Part shown: piece by piece, positions 1-7,537 of the stretch
Layout: each line of letters opens with the position of its first letter
Numbering within the stretch: the stretch's first letter is position 1
NCBI GenBank assembly: GCA_049273695.1
Contig: JBASRE010000011.1
Span: forward strand, 1 to 64,000
DNA: 64,000 nt
Direction: 5' to 3'
DNA from: UBA11740 sp049273695
GTDB lineage: Bacteria; Acidobacteriota; Blastocatellia; Pyrinomonadales; Pyrinomonadaceae
Notes under the pieces: model-generated
What the model saw: the letters and a program-made list of their open reading frames with translations, nothing else
Told to the model about the DNA's origin: nothing
The model's database searches: none
Translations under genes and position numbers: made by a program

Positions 1-1
1 C

Positions 2-535
2 CTTGACCGGCGACTACGGCTAAAGGTAAACGCGGAGAAAAGCGCGGTGGCGCGACCGTGGGAGCGAAAGTTCCTGGGCTACTCGCTGACGTCGAACCGT
101 GAGCCACGTTTGAAAGTGGCGAAGGAATCGGTCAAACGTCTGAAAGGGAAGCTGCGGGAAATCTTTCGTCGCGGGCGAGGACGCAACCTGGGCAAGTTAA
201 TCGGCGATGAACTGACACCGTTGCTGCGTGGTTGGATGAACTACTTCCGCCTGGCAGAGGTGAAAGGAATCTTCGAAGAACTTGATAGCTGGATACGACG
301 GAAGTTGCGTGGTCTTATCTGGCGACACTGGAAGCGCACCGTCACTCGCGCCAAGGGCTTGAGGCAGCGTGGTCTGGACGACCTCCGGGCCTGGGAATCA
401 GCGACGAATGGGCGCGGGCCTTGGTGGAATGCCGGGGCCTCGCACATGCACGCCGCTTTCCCTAAATCCTACTTTGATCGCTGTGAACTCTTGTCGCTGC
501 GGGATCAAAGGCTTCGTCTTCAGCGGACTTCATGA
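2..535 (+). CDS. ltrA: Group II intron reverse transcriptase/maturase, C-terminal part (cut by window edge)
   Basis: This is the 3' part of an intron-encoded protein that acts as reverse transcriptase and splicing maturase. The frame is open from base 2, so the 5' end lies outside the window; an internal GTG at 47 is not the true start. The visible protein reads through LKVNAEKSAVARPWERKFLG, the typical end of the RT palm/thumb junction. It continues into the maturase X domain (LTPLLRGWMNYFRLAEVKG; DSWIRRKLRGLIWRHWKR) and ends with the group-II-specific GPWWNAGASHMHAAFP tail. A domain V/VI RNA follows at once, so this is the downstream end of one complete-looking intron. Confidence is high for the family; the intron class is not settled. 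Confidence 0.93.
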   Translation, partial: LDRRLRLKVNAEKSAVARPWERKFLGYSLTSNREPRLKVAKESVKRLKGKLREIFRRGRGRNLGKLIGDELTPLLRGWMNYFRLAEVKGIFEELDSWIRRKLRGLIWRHWKRTVTRAKGLRQRGLDDLRAWESATNGRGPWWNAGASHMHAAFPKSYFDRCELLSLRDQRLRLQRTS

Positions 536-606
536 ACCGCCGTATACGGAACCGTACGTACGGTGGTGTGGGAGGACGGCGGAGGTGACTCCGCCTCCTA
601 CCCGAC
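534..606 (+). ncRNA. Group II intron domains V and VI (3' end of intron)
   Basis: The maturase stop is followed directly by a domain V-like hairpin. ACCGCCGTA (536-544) pairs with TACGGTGGT about 20 bases downstream through one G.U wobble and encloses a short inner stem, as in bacterial domain V. A GC-rich hairpin (GGAGG...CCTCC, about 571-599) fits domain VI. The intron should end near CCCGAC (601-606). The exact 3' splice site needs the matching 5' end, which is outside the window. Confidence 0.7.
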
Positions 607-610
607 GCCT

Positions 611-657
611 TGGTACGCACGCCGCTTGCGTGCTGGCACTCCAGAGGAGTGCGAACC
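611..657. repeat. Dispersed palindromic repeat, GGTACGCACGCC family (copy 1)
   Basis: Two hairpins lie side by side: GCACGC/GCGTGC and GCACTCC/GGAGTGC. The leading words GGTACGCACGCC recur near 6179 and, in variant form, at 10714 and 49471. The group II intron ends a few bases before it. Read on the minus strand it also lies just downstream of the tRNA gene, where it could act as a processing or termination structure. Confidence 0.6.
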
Positions 658-669
658 TTACTTCGAAGA

Positions 670-746
670 TGGTGCACCCAGGAGGACTCGAACCTCCGGC
701 CTTCTGATTCGAAGTCAGACGCTCTATCCAACTGAGCTATGGGTGC
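670..746 (-). tRNA. tRNA-Arg, anticodon TCG
   Basis: On the minus strand the full cloverleaf can be read. The acceptor stem is GCACCCA/TGGGTGC, the D stem GCTC/GAGC, the anticodon stem TCTGA/TCAGA with loop CTTCGAA (anticodon TCG, reading CGN arginine codons), and the T stem GGAGG/CCTCC with loop TTCGAGT. The discriminator is A and CCA is encoded (670-672). Confidence 0.97.
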
Positions 747-762
747 GCATAAGAAAAACGGG

Positions 763-917
763 CTTTGTACTTTGAGGTTTGTACTTTGATCCTTCGATAA
801 AGTCACGCTCTAAGAACAAAGACGACCTTTGTACTTGGGACTTTGTACTTTGATCTCTCGATAAAGTCACGGCTCTAGACCAAAGTCAAAGTACTAAGTA
901 CAAAGTACAAACTTCAC
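763..917. repeat. Heptamer-type tandem array (CTTTGTA/CTTTGAT words) with inverted arm
   Basis: The gap between the tRNA and the cytochrome gene is filled by imperfect 7-base words (CTTTGTA, CTTTGAG, GTTTGTA, CTTTGAT). A block of roughly 70 bases containing TTCGATAAAGTCACG-like sequence is present twice. The right end carries the complementary words (AAAGTAC, AAGTACA), so the two sides can fold back on each other. Confidence 0.75.
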
Positions 918-918
918 T

Positions 919-1338
919 TTATTTCTTTTCTGGTGGCGGGGTGTGCCCCGGCTGAAATTCCTGACGAATAAAGCGAACCATCTCATCAATCTGCCCACCT
1001 AGTTGGACTTTGAACGACGGCATGCCGTCGCCGCCTTCAATTATCTGACGGTGAAAATCCGAATCCGTATGACGCAACGCGTGTCCCGCGCGGAAGCTCG
1101 GAACTTTCAGTGTCTTGCCGTCTTCAAGTTTTACGGGTCCGCCTGCACCATCCACGCCGTGGCAGTTCTGACAATCCTTTGCGTAGACGCCGCGCACCTG
1201 AGCAAACGCGTCGGGCGTCGGCGTCGCCGTTGCCACAGGAGGCGCTTTCGTTTCGGTGTTAGTTGTCGTGGGCTGGTTGCACGCGCATATTGCCAGCGCG
1301 CAGACCGTTATCAGCAAGAAAGATCCGCGGAAACTCAT
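919..1338 (-). CDS. Class I-type cytochrome c lipoprotein
   Basis: A small periplasmic electron-transfer protein of 139 residues. It has a lipoprotein-type signal (hydrophobic stretch ending ICA before Cys at about residue 20), a Thr/Pro-rich linker, and a single haem-attachment site CQNCH near residue 56. A Met in the GDGMPSF segment is a reasonable sixth haem ligand. This pattern fits the cbb3-type/CccA cytochrome c family (c_Cbb3). It stands alone, between a repeat array and a divergent gene, so its oxidase or dehydrogenase partner is not indicated here. The ATG start with the signal peptide directly behind it is convincing. Confidence 0.9.
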   Translation of the reverse strand: MSFRGSFLLITVCALAICACNQPTTTNTETKAPPVATATPTPDAFAQVRGVYAKDCQNCHGVDGAGGPVKLEDGKTLKVPSFRAGHALRHTDSDFHRQIIEGGDGMPSFKVQLGGQIDEMVRFIRQEFQPGHTPPPEKK

Positions 1339-1519
1339 TCTTTATCCCTCAGCAATTTTTTCCTGGAACGCGGGCAGTATAACACGCGCGTGACAGCGTG
1401 ACGGATTGGCTCGCCTCGCATTGCAAAAGCCTTTGACTCGCAGCAGAATAGGTGCGTCCTTACTCAGGCGTTTTAGATTTCATTTTAAGACCGCACGCGA
1501 TTCATCGCTTCAGTTTCCA

Positions 1520-2293
1520 ATGAGCACCGAACGAGAGTCTCCAAACAACGGCCCGCGCGGCGCTTTGCGGCTCGCGCCCAACGTTGAAGAGTTAGAGGAG
1601 CACAAACGAAAGTGTCCACGACAGTTCGTGAACTTCACTTTTTATCGCGCATTGCCCGAATGGCGCATGCTTGCCGATGCCGACAAAGCAGATTGCAAAC
1701 AGCGTTTCATAAACACGATCGATGATTTCCATCGCGATCTTTTAATCCACACTTATTCGACGGTCGGGTGGCGCGCCAATGCGGACTTCATGATTTGGCG
1801 CATCGGCTACAACCTCGAACCATTTCAGGATATGACGAGCGTGCTTAACGGTACGCCGATGGCGAAGTACCTGGAAGCAACTGAGTCTTTCCTTTCGATG
1901 ACCAAGCGATCGATGTACATCGAAAAAGACTGCTCAGATCACGAAGAGGATCATACTCACGTCGTGCCGGGCCAGTCCGAATACCTGTTTGTTTGCCCGC
2001 TCCAGCGCACGCACGAATGGTACGCGCGGCCGCAAGAGCAGCGACACGAGATGATGGACGAGTATCAACGCATCGGGTCGAAGTATCGTTCAGTGAAGCT
2101 GCACACGACCTACTCGTTTGGTCTGGACGATCAGGAATTTGTGGTGGCCTTCGAAACTGATAATCCTTCAGACTTTCTCGACATGTTTCAGGAACTGCGC
2201 GAGACGAAAGCAAGCTGCTTCACGTTAAAGAGCACTCCGATGTTCACCTGCCGGCGCCGCAGTCTGGCTCAATGCCTGGACGCGCTTGGCTAA
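1520..2293 (+). CDS. Chlorite dismutase-family haem protein (coproheme decarboxylase-like)
   Basis: 257 residues from the ATG at 1520. An open frame continues upstream to 1406 but looks like non-coding sequence. The C-terminal half is typical of the Cld/HemQ family: HEWYARPQEQRHEMMDEYQR, then a KLHTTYSFGLDDQEFVVAFE segment whose His should be the proximal haem ligand, then a FLDMFQELRE helix. Most members in organisms without chlorite respiration are coproheme decarboxylases (ChdC/HemQ) making haem b. That role is an inference here, because the distal Arg of true chlorite dismutases cannot be judged safely from sequence alone. The next gene overlaps or abuts its 3' end, which suggests cotranscription. 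Confidence 0.85.
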   Translation: MSTERESPNNGPRGALRLAPNVEELEEHKRKCPRQFVNFTFYRALPEWRMLADADKADCKQRFINTIDDFHRDLLIHTYSTVGWRANADFMIWRIGYNLEPFQDMTSVLNGTPMAKYLEATESFLSMTKRSMYIEKDCSDHEEDHTHVVPGQSEYLFVCPLQRTHEWYARPQEQRHEMMDEYQRIGSKYRSVKLHTTYSFGLDDQEFVVAFETDNPSDFLDMFQELRETKASCFTLKSTPMFTCRRRSLAQCLDALG

Positions 2294-2319
2294 TTTCAGC
2301 CGGGCTTTCTCAATCCTGC

Positions 2320-2904
2320 TTGATCAAGGAACGACAACTAAGAATCTGGCCGGCAGTGCTGATCGTGCTGATCTTCATTGCGGCGGCTGTCCAGCTGCGT
2401 TTGCAGGGCAGATCGTGGTGGTGTGAATGTCGGTCATTCTTCTGGACGTCCGATGCGTGGAGTTCGCTGACGTCGCAAACTTTTTTCGATCCATACAGCT
2501 TCACGCATTTGCTGCACGGCTTCATGCTGGCCGGCTTGCTCTTGCTGCTGTTTCGTTTTGTGGTGAAGAGAAAGGTGCCCACGAGTTGGCAGTTGGTCAT
2601 CGCGCTGGTGCTCGAGGCGCTTTGGGAGATTCTCGAGAACACCAACGCCGTCATCGATCGTTACCGGGAAGCCACGGCGGCGCTCGGCTATCAGGGCGAC
2701 ACCGTAGTGAACTCGCTGGGCGACATGCTGTGTTGTGGTGTGGGTCTGCTGATTGCGCGCAAGCTGGGCTGGCTGCGATCGCTCCCGATATTCATTGCCA
2801 CCGAGATCGTGCTTCTGTTTTGGATTCGCGATAGCTTGATTGTAGAGATCATCATGCTTATTCGGCCAATTGATTTCATTAAACAATGGCAATTAGGTCA
2901 CTAA
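2320..2904 (+). CDS. DUF2585 (UPF0314) family membrane protein
   Basis: 194 residues from a TTG at 2320; an ATG at 2272 would overlap the previous gene by 22 bases. The later start is preferred because it places the first membrane helix (WPAVLIVLIFIAAAVQL) near the N-terminus, as in this family. Conserved-looking blocks are WCECRS, DPYSFTHLLHG, EALWEILENT and GYQGDTVVNSLGDML, with about five membrane segments. The family function is unknown. It lies close behind the Cld-family gene, so the two may share a transcript. Confidence 0.8.
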   Translation: MIKERQLRIWPAVLIVLIFIAAAVQLRLQGRSWWCECRSFFWTSDAWSSLTSQTFFDPYSFTHLLHGFMLAGLLLLLFRFVVKRKVPTSWQLVIALVLEALWEILENTNAVIDRYREATAALGYQGDTVVNSLGDMLCCGVGLLIARKLGWLRSLPIFIATEIVLLFWIRDSLIVEIIMLIRPIDFIKQWQLGH

Positions 2905-2912
2905 AGCAGACG

Positions 2913-2972
2913 CCGGGACACGGGGACGCGGGGACACGGGGACGCGGGGACACGGGGACGCGGGGACACGGA
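2913..2972. repeat. Octamer tandem array, GGGGACAC/GGGGACGC alternating
   Basis: Near-perfect alternation of GGGGACAC and GGGGACGC (16-base period) about 50 bases upstream of the four-helix-bundle gene. The complementary words (GTCTCCGC, GTCTCCGT) occur downstream of that gene at 3469-3512, so the gene is bracketed by inverted arrays. Confidence 0.85.
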
Positions 2973-3022
2973 GAGAGAACAAGGCTGGGTCGTACGAACT
3001 TACTAGAAAGGGGCCTTCCACA

Positions 3023-3421
3023 ATGCAAAACATCAGAAGTTACAAAGAACTACGGGTGTATCAAACGGCGATAGATGCTGCAATGCGAATCTTCGAGATC
3101 ACAAAGCGCTTTCCGTCGGAAGAGCGATTCTCGATGGTCGATCAAATGCGTCGAGCGTCACGCTCAGTGTGTTCGAACATCGGCGAAGCCTGGCGCAAAC
3201 GGCGCTACCCGGCGCACTTCGCAAGCAAGCTCAGTGATTCCGAAGGCGAAGCTGAGGAAACTCGCGTTTTTCTGGAACTCGCCTTTCGGTGTGGGTACAT
3301 TCACCAAGAGGAAATGGAGCAGCTCGATACCACATACGACGGAATCCTCGCCCAGCTAGTCCACATGGTCGATCACAGCGAGCAATGGACAATACGAACA
3401 ACATCTCGGGGAAGACGATGA
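3023..3421 (+). CDS. Four-helix-bundle protein (23S rRNA intervening-sequence/S23 family)
   Basis: 132 residues of mostly amphipathic helices starting MQNIRSYKELRVYQTAIDAA. It has the family hallmarks ITKRFPSEERFSMVDQMRRA, SVCSNIGEAW and a C-terminal helix pair. Relatives include the proteins encoded in 23S rRNA intervening sequences and the Avd accessory protein of diversity-generating retroelements; the cellular role of stand-alone copies is not known. The stop codon overlaps the next gene's ATG (ATGA at 3418-3421). The gene sits between inverted octamer arrays, which raises the possibility that it was inserted as a unit. No reverse transcriptase or variable repeat is seen beside it. Confidence 0.88.
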   Translation: MQNIRSYKELRVYQTAIDAAMRIFEITKRFPSEERFSMVDQMRRASRSVCSNIGEAWRKRRYPAHFASKLSDSEGEAEETRVFLELAFRCGYIHQEEMEQLDTTYDGILAQLVHMVDHSEQWTIRTTSRGRR

Positions 3422-6174
3422 GTCTGAACGCACGTTTGCCGGTAATCATAGGCATGGTCCTGGCTGTCTTTGTCTCCGCGTCTCCGTGTCTCCGCGTCTC
3501 CGCGTCTCATCCAGGAGCCCAACATCTCCCTGTCGCCCCCTCCGGTTTGGAATACTTGTGGTACGAGACCGAAAACATGCGCGGCATAAGCACCGACGCC
3601 CGGCATGAGCCGGTGCTGAACGCTTCATGGATGCAATTGCCCGCCGCGAAAAAACCGGGGTGGGGGATCAACGGACCGGGCGTTTCCGCCGAATGGTCGC
3701 AGGGCGGCGAAAGCGAATGGAACTCAGTCAACGCGAGCGCCGATGAGACGCGCGGAACGATTACGCAGGACATCGAAGTGCCGCGCGCGGGCGCATACAA
3801 ACTGTGGGTGCGCTACGCTGATTGGGCGAACCGGACTGAGAGCTTCACGATCAAGATCACGCAATCCGGTCGGGATGTCTTTACTCACGAGTTCGGCGCG
3901 AAAGACGTAATCGATCCTCACGATGAGATCAAAATGTATTGGCAGTGGGCGTTTGCCTGGGATGGCGCAAACGCCACGCTCGCCAAGGGTCCGGCGCGTG
4001 TGTCGATCGAAATTCAGAAGACGGCTCAAGCGTCGCGGCAGCTTGACTGTTTCGTGCTCACAAACGATGGCGCTTACGTTCCGCAAGGGCGACAGAAGCC
4101 TGAATTTGCGGCGGCACGTTACCTGCGGGATTATGCGAAGACGCGTCCCCCGCTCGCGCCGCTAATCGACCAACCGGCGGCGACGAACCTGCCGCAATCG
4201 TGGAATCCGCCAAAAGTTGCCGGGCGAGATTTCGTGATGCCCTGGAACATCACAAAAGAGTTTTGGTCCCTTTACGACAAGCCCGCCGATCAACGTCCGC
4301 TCTATCCGTTCCACGCCGAGCCGATAGATGAATTCGTCAAAATGTATTCCGGCAAGCGTGACGTTCCGATCTTCGATTCAAAATTCGTGGTGCCGGTCAT
4401 TTACATCAACCACGCGGCGGAGTTGCTTAAAGAAGGCAGCTCGTTTCGTCGATACCTGCAAGAGACACGTTCGCCGTTTGCGATTCTCATCAATTACGGG
4501 GAAGCGAACTTCGCTTCTGAAGCGGACGCGCAAGCGGCCTGGTCGGTATTGAACGGCGAGCTGCGCGATCAGTTTATCGGTTGGGTCTCGGGCGAGAGCA
4601 TCGGCTACGTTTGGCACGATGCGCCGACGCATCTGAAGCTGACGCCTGACATGACGCGTGCACAGATACTTGACGGCTTGCGCGGCTTCTATAGCGACGC
4701 GCTGGCGCGCAAGTGGGGCGCCATTTTCAGGGGGCAGGCCGGCCCGATGTGGGACAAGCTGATTCCGGCGCAGTCAACGTCCAGCACTTCATTTGCGCAC
4801 GCGCTCAGCCGTTGGGGGGTGAGGCTTTTAGGAATGGAGACGGCGGCCGTGCAACCGATGTTCGCGATGCGAATTGCTTTCACGCGTGGCGCAACGCGAC
4901 AGTTCGGCGGCGCATTTCTTTACTATCACGCGCCAAACTTTGGCGACACGGCGACTACCTTTACAAAGGTGCAGAATTTCGGCGGGCCCGATCACTTCTT
5001 TCATTCGCGCTACGGCACGACGATGGGGCCATCGCTCTCCTGGTATCGAAAGAGTTACTACCTGTATTACATGTCCGGCGCGTCGGCGATTTATCTCGAA
5101 CAAGGGGGCGATCAATTTTTCAAACCCGGCCCGGGCGAGCATCCGTTTCAATTGAATCCGCTTGGCCGCATTACGAACGAGTTCATTCGGTTTGCCGAGA
5201 AGCACACCGACCGCGGCGCGCCCTACACGCCCATCGCGTTTTTGCTCGATCCGGCGCACGGCTGGGACATGATCGATTACCCGCAGTGGGCATTCGGCGT
5301 TTCTCAAATCAATCGTAGTGATCACGCGTTACGCCAATTGTTTGGCGCCGCGTACTACCCGGGACTCGTGCGCGAAGGCGAACCGGCCAGCGGTGAGCGG
5401 CAGGCGTTTGTGCCGGGCATCTTCGGAAACATTTTCGACGTCCTGGTGGCGTCCGACACCCAGAAGGAGGCGATCGACAATTACCGCGCAGTTGTCGTTG
5501 GCGGTGAAGTGAACTGGACAAGAGCGTGGCCCGAGCGACTCGCTGACTATGTTCGGAAAGGCGGTGTCGTCGTTATCAACGCTGCGCAAGTCAAAGGTTT
5601 ACCTGAGAGCCTTCTGGGCATTCGCATGAGCAATGCGACGGCTGAAGCTGATAACGCGAAGTGCGCCATCGACGCGCAGGAAAATCAGGATCTGAGTGGA
5701 CAGATGTTTCGTTACGAACGATTCAACGCCACAACCGCCCAGGTGCTATTGACGGCGCCTAACGGCGATCCATTGGTGACATCGAACAAAATTGGTCGCG
5801 GTCGGGTTGTCTTCGTGGCTGTCCCCGACTTGCTCGGCGTAGACGAAAGAATGACGCCGTTCGCGGCGCATCTTCTCGCGCATCTCTTTTCCGAAGCGAC
5901 GCCGGTGCGAGTCGACGGCGACGTCGAATACCTGGTCAACCGAAACGCTAACGGCTGGGTCGTGACAATCTTCAACGACAACGGTGTCTTCAAACCGCAA
6001 CAGGGTCTGCCTCAGGTCGATCGATCGGCGGTTGCGAAGGTGACAGTGAGTCTGAGAAATCAAAAAATTATGACAGCGACTGAGTGGCTAACCGACTCGA
6101 AGCTTCCTTTGAACGGGGCGAACGTGCAGATCACAATTCCGGCTGGTGGTATCGCGATCGTCGAACTGAAGTGA
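3418..6174 (+). CDS. Large secreted protein, glycoside-hydrolase-like, with N-terminal carbohydrate-binding-like domain
   Basis: 918 residues from the ATG at 3418, which overlaps the preceding stop. A signal peptide (about residues 1-31) is followed by a beta-rich domain with WYETENM and RGTITQDIEVPRAGAYKLWVRYADW, resembling CBM6/35-type sugar-binding modules. The middle (about 230-620) looks like a TIM-barrel-type region (ILINYGEANF, FIGWVSGESIGYVWHD, FGGAFLYYHAPNF). Residues about 620-830 resemble the amidotransferase-like domain found beside beta-galactosidase-type barrels (YRAVVVGGEV, LADYVRKGGVVVINAAQV), and a beta domain ends the protein. A polysaccharide-active role is inferred. The exact family was not recognised and catalytic acids cannot be assigned. 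The signal-peptide codons are built from an octamer array. Confidence 0.75.
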   Translation: MSLNARLPVIIGMVLAVFVSASPCLRVSASHPGAQHLPVAPSGLEYLWYETENMRGISTDARHEPVLNASWMQLPAAKKPGWGINGPGVSAEWSQGGESEWNSVNASADETRGTITQDIEVPRAGAYKLWVRYADWANRTESFTIKITQSGRDVFTHEFGAKDVIDPHDEIKMYWQWAFAWDGANATLAKGPARVSIEIQKTAQASRQLDCFVLTNDGAYVPQGRQKPEFAAARYLRDYAKTRPPLAPLIDQPAATNLPQSWNPPKVAGRDFVMPWNITKEFWSLYDKPADQRPLYPFHAEPIDEFVKMYSGKRDVPIFDSKFVVPVIYINHAAELLKEGSSFRRYLQETRSPFAILINYGEANFASEADAQAAWSVLNGELRDQFIGWVSGESIGYVWHDAPTHLKLTPDMTRAQILDGLRGFYSDALARKWGAIFRGQAGPMWDKLIPAQSTSSTSFAHALSRWGVRLLGMETAAVQPMFAMRIAFTRGATRQFGGAFLYYHAPNFGDTATTFTKVQNFGGPDHFFHSRYGTTMGPSLSWYRKSYYLYYMSGASAIYLEQGGDQFFKPGPGEHPFQLNPLGRITNEFIRFAEKHTDRGAPYTPIAFLLDPAHGWDMIDYPQWAFGVSQINRSDHALRQLFGAAYYPGLVREGEPASGERQAFVPGIFGNIFDVLVASDTQKEAIDNYRAVVVGGEVNWTRAWPERLADYVRKGGVVVINAAQVKGLPESLLGIRMSNATAEADNAKCAIDAQENQDLSGQMFRYERFNATTAQVLLTAPNGDPLVTSNKIGRGRVVFVAVPDLLGVDERMTPFAAHLLAHLFSEATPVRVDGDVEYLVNRNANGWVVTIFNDNGVFKPQQGLPQVDRSAVAKVTVSLRNQKIMTATEWLTDSKLPLNGANVQITIPAGGIAIVELK
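3469..3512. repeat. Octamer array GTCTCCGC inside a signal-peptide coding region
   Basis: Tandem words GTCTCCGC, GTCTCCGT, GTCTCCGC and GTCTCCGC encode the VSASPCLRVSAS part of the secreted protein's signal peptide. They are the complement-type partner of the array at 2913-2972. Confidence 0.8.
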
Positions 6175-6177
6175 CTG

Positions 6178-6241
6178 TGGTACGCACGCCTCCGGCGTGC
6201 TCGTCTGTTCACCAATAGCACGCCAGAGCGTGTGTACCGCA
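6178..6241. repeat. Dispersed palindromic repeat, GGTACGCACGCC family (copy 2)
   Basis: An imperfect 64-base palindrome: GGTACGCACGCC and its GGCGTGC partner on the left, GCACGCCAGAGCG and GTGTACC on the right. It lies four bases after the stop of the secreted protein and may serve as a 3' stability or termination structure. Related copies are near 611, 10714 and 49471. Confidence 0.75.
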
Positions 6242-6307
6242 ACTATCCCCGCTAGACTATCGCGCTCAATTTTGCAGTAATAGTGAGGACCGACTCGGAG
6301 TCTCGAA

Positions 6308-6610
6308 ATGCATTTTGATGCCGCAACAAATCCCGGCAAGGTGGCCCGACGTTTCTTGATCAGCGGCGAGGTGCAAGGCGTCGGCTATCGCTTCTTCGCG
6401 CAACGTGCGGCGGCCCGGCATCAGGTTGTTGGCTACGTGAAAAATCTTTCTGACGGGCGCGTGGAAGCTCTCGTCGAAGGTTCGCCGACACAAGTCGAAG
6501 CCTTCAAACACGACCTCGCAGCCGGCCCGCGTTTTGGTCGTGTTGAGGATGTCGAAGAATTGACCCTCGATCCGACGGGCGCTTATTCTGCGTTCCGCAT
6601 CGAGCATTGA
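6308..6610 (+). CDS. acyP: Acylphosphatase
   Basis: 100 residues. Hydrolyses carboxyl-phosphate bonds of acylphosphates in the cytoplasm. The diagnostic segments are present: RFLISGEVQGVGYRFFAQ, containing the phosphate-binding Arg of GYR, and VVGYVKNLSDGRVEALVEG, containing the catalytic Asn. The ATG start is nine residues ahead of the first beta strand. It is followed 15 bases later by an ABC transporter pair on the same strand, so it may share their transcript. Confidence 0.95.
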   Translation: MHFDAATNPGKVARRFLISGEVQGVGYRFFAQRAAARHQVVGYVKNLSDGRVEALVEGSPTQVEAFKHDLAAGPRFGRVEDVEELTLDPTGAYSAFRIEH

Positions 6611-6625
6611 TTTCAGGAATTCCGC

Positions 6626-7537
6626 ATGAGCGACGCACCTACCCTGATTGTTGACCACGTTACGAAAAGGTTCGGCGACTTCACGGCCGTGGACGACCTC
6701 AGTCTGAAGGTCCATCGCGGCCGCGTCTTCGGACTGATCGGTCCGAACGGGGCGGGCAAGACGACGACCATTCGAATGATCGTGAACATCACGGTGCCCG
6801 ATTCAGGTCGTGTCGCATTGTTTGGGCAGCCAATGTCCACCGCGTTGCAAGATCGCATTGGCTACCTGCCCGAGGAGCGCGGCCTTTACAAAAGGATGAA
6901 GGTTGGCGAGCAGCTTCGTTTCTTTGCCGAACTTAAGGATCTTCGCGGCAAGGAAGCCGACACGCGAATCGACCATTGGCTTGCGAAATTGCAGCTAAAA
7001 GATTGGAAAGAGAAGAGGACCAAAGAGCTTTCCAAGGGCATGCAGCAGAAAGTGCAGTTCATCACCGCCGTCATTCACGATCCAGATCTGCTAATTCTGG
7101 ACGAGCCGTTTTCCGGGCTCGATCCGGTAAATGTCGAAATCATGAAGGACACGATCCTTGAGCTGAAGCAGGCGAACAAGACGATTATTCTTTCGACTCA
7201 CCAGATGGAAATCGCGGAGAGGCTCTGCGACGACGTCTGCATGATCAATCGTTCGCGCAAAGTGCTCGACGGTACGCTGCGCGACATCCGGCGAAGCTTC
7301 TCGCGAAATGCAGTGGCTTTGCGGTTTGAAGGTGATGACGGGCTACTCAAAGACTCGGAACTGGTTGCGAACGTACTCCCGGTCGGCGACGAGGTTGAAG
7401 TACTGCTTGCACCCGGGGTCAGTCACCAAACTCTGCTAAAACGTCTAATCGACTCGCAAGTAGTCGTCACGAAATTTGAGTTGGTTGAGCCCCGGCTGCA
7501 CGAGATCTTCATTGAAAAGGTGAAGGAAACCGCATGA
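6626..7537 (+). CDS. ABC transporter ATP-binding protein (ABC-2/NatA-type exporter)
   Basis: 303 residues. Walker A is GPNGAGKTTT (about residues 38-47), the signature is LSKGMQQKVQF, and Walker B is LLILDEPFSGLDP, followed by the switch His in STHQMEIAE. A C-terminal extension of about 80 residues (DUF4162-like) matches the NatA/YhaQ group of exporters. The ATP-binding subunit pairs with the permease encoded next, whose start overlaps this stop (ATGA, 7534-7537), so the two are translationally coupled. The exported substrate cannot be told from sequence; NatAB in Bacillus exports sodium, but that should not be assumed here. Confidence 0.93.
   Translation: MSDAPTLIVDHVTKRFGDFTAVDDLSLKVHRGRVFGLIGPNGAGKTTTIRMIVNITVPDSGRVALFGQPMSTALQDRIGYLPEERGLYKRMKVGEQLRFFAELKDLRGKEADTRIDHWLAKLQLKDWKEKRTKELSKGMQQKVQFITAVIHDPDLLILDEPFSGLDPVNVEIMKDTILELKQANKTIILSTHQMEIAERLCDDVCMINRSRKVLDGTLRDIRRSFSRNAVALRFEGDDGLLKDSELVANVLPVGDEVEVLLAPGVSHQTLLKRLIDSQVVVTKFELVEPRLHEIFIEKVKETA

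Noticed and set aside
2886..3074. 62-codon open frame with Gly/Thr/Arg repeats
   Set aside because: It is the translation of the GGGGACAC/GGGGACGC array and has no other support.
4713..5318. 201-codon plus-strand open frame
   Set aside because: Out-of-frame shadow of the secreted glycosidase-like gene without any motif.
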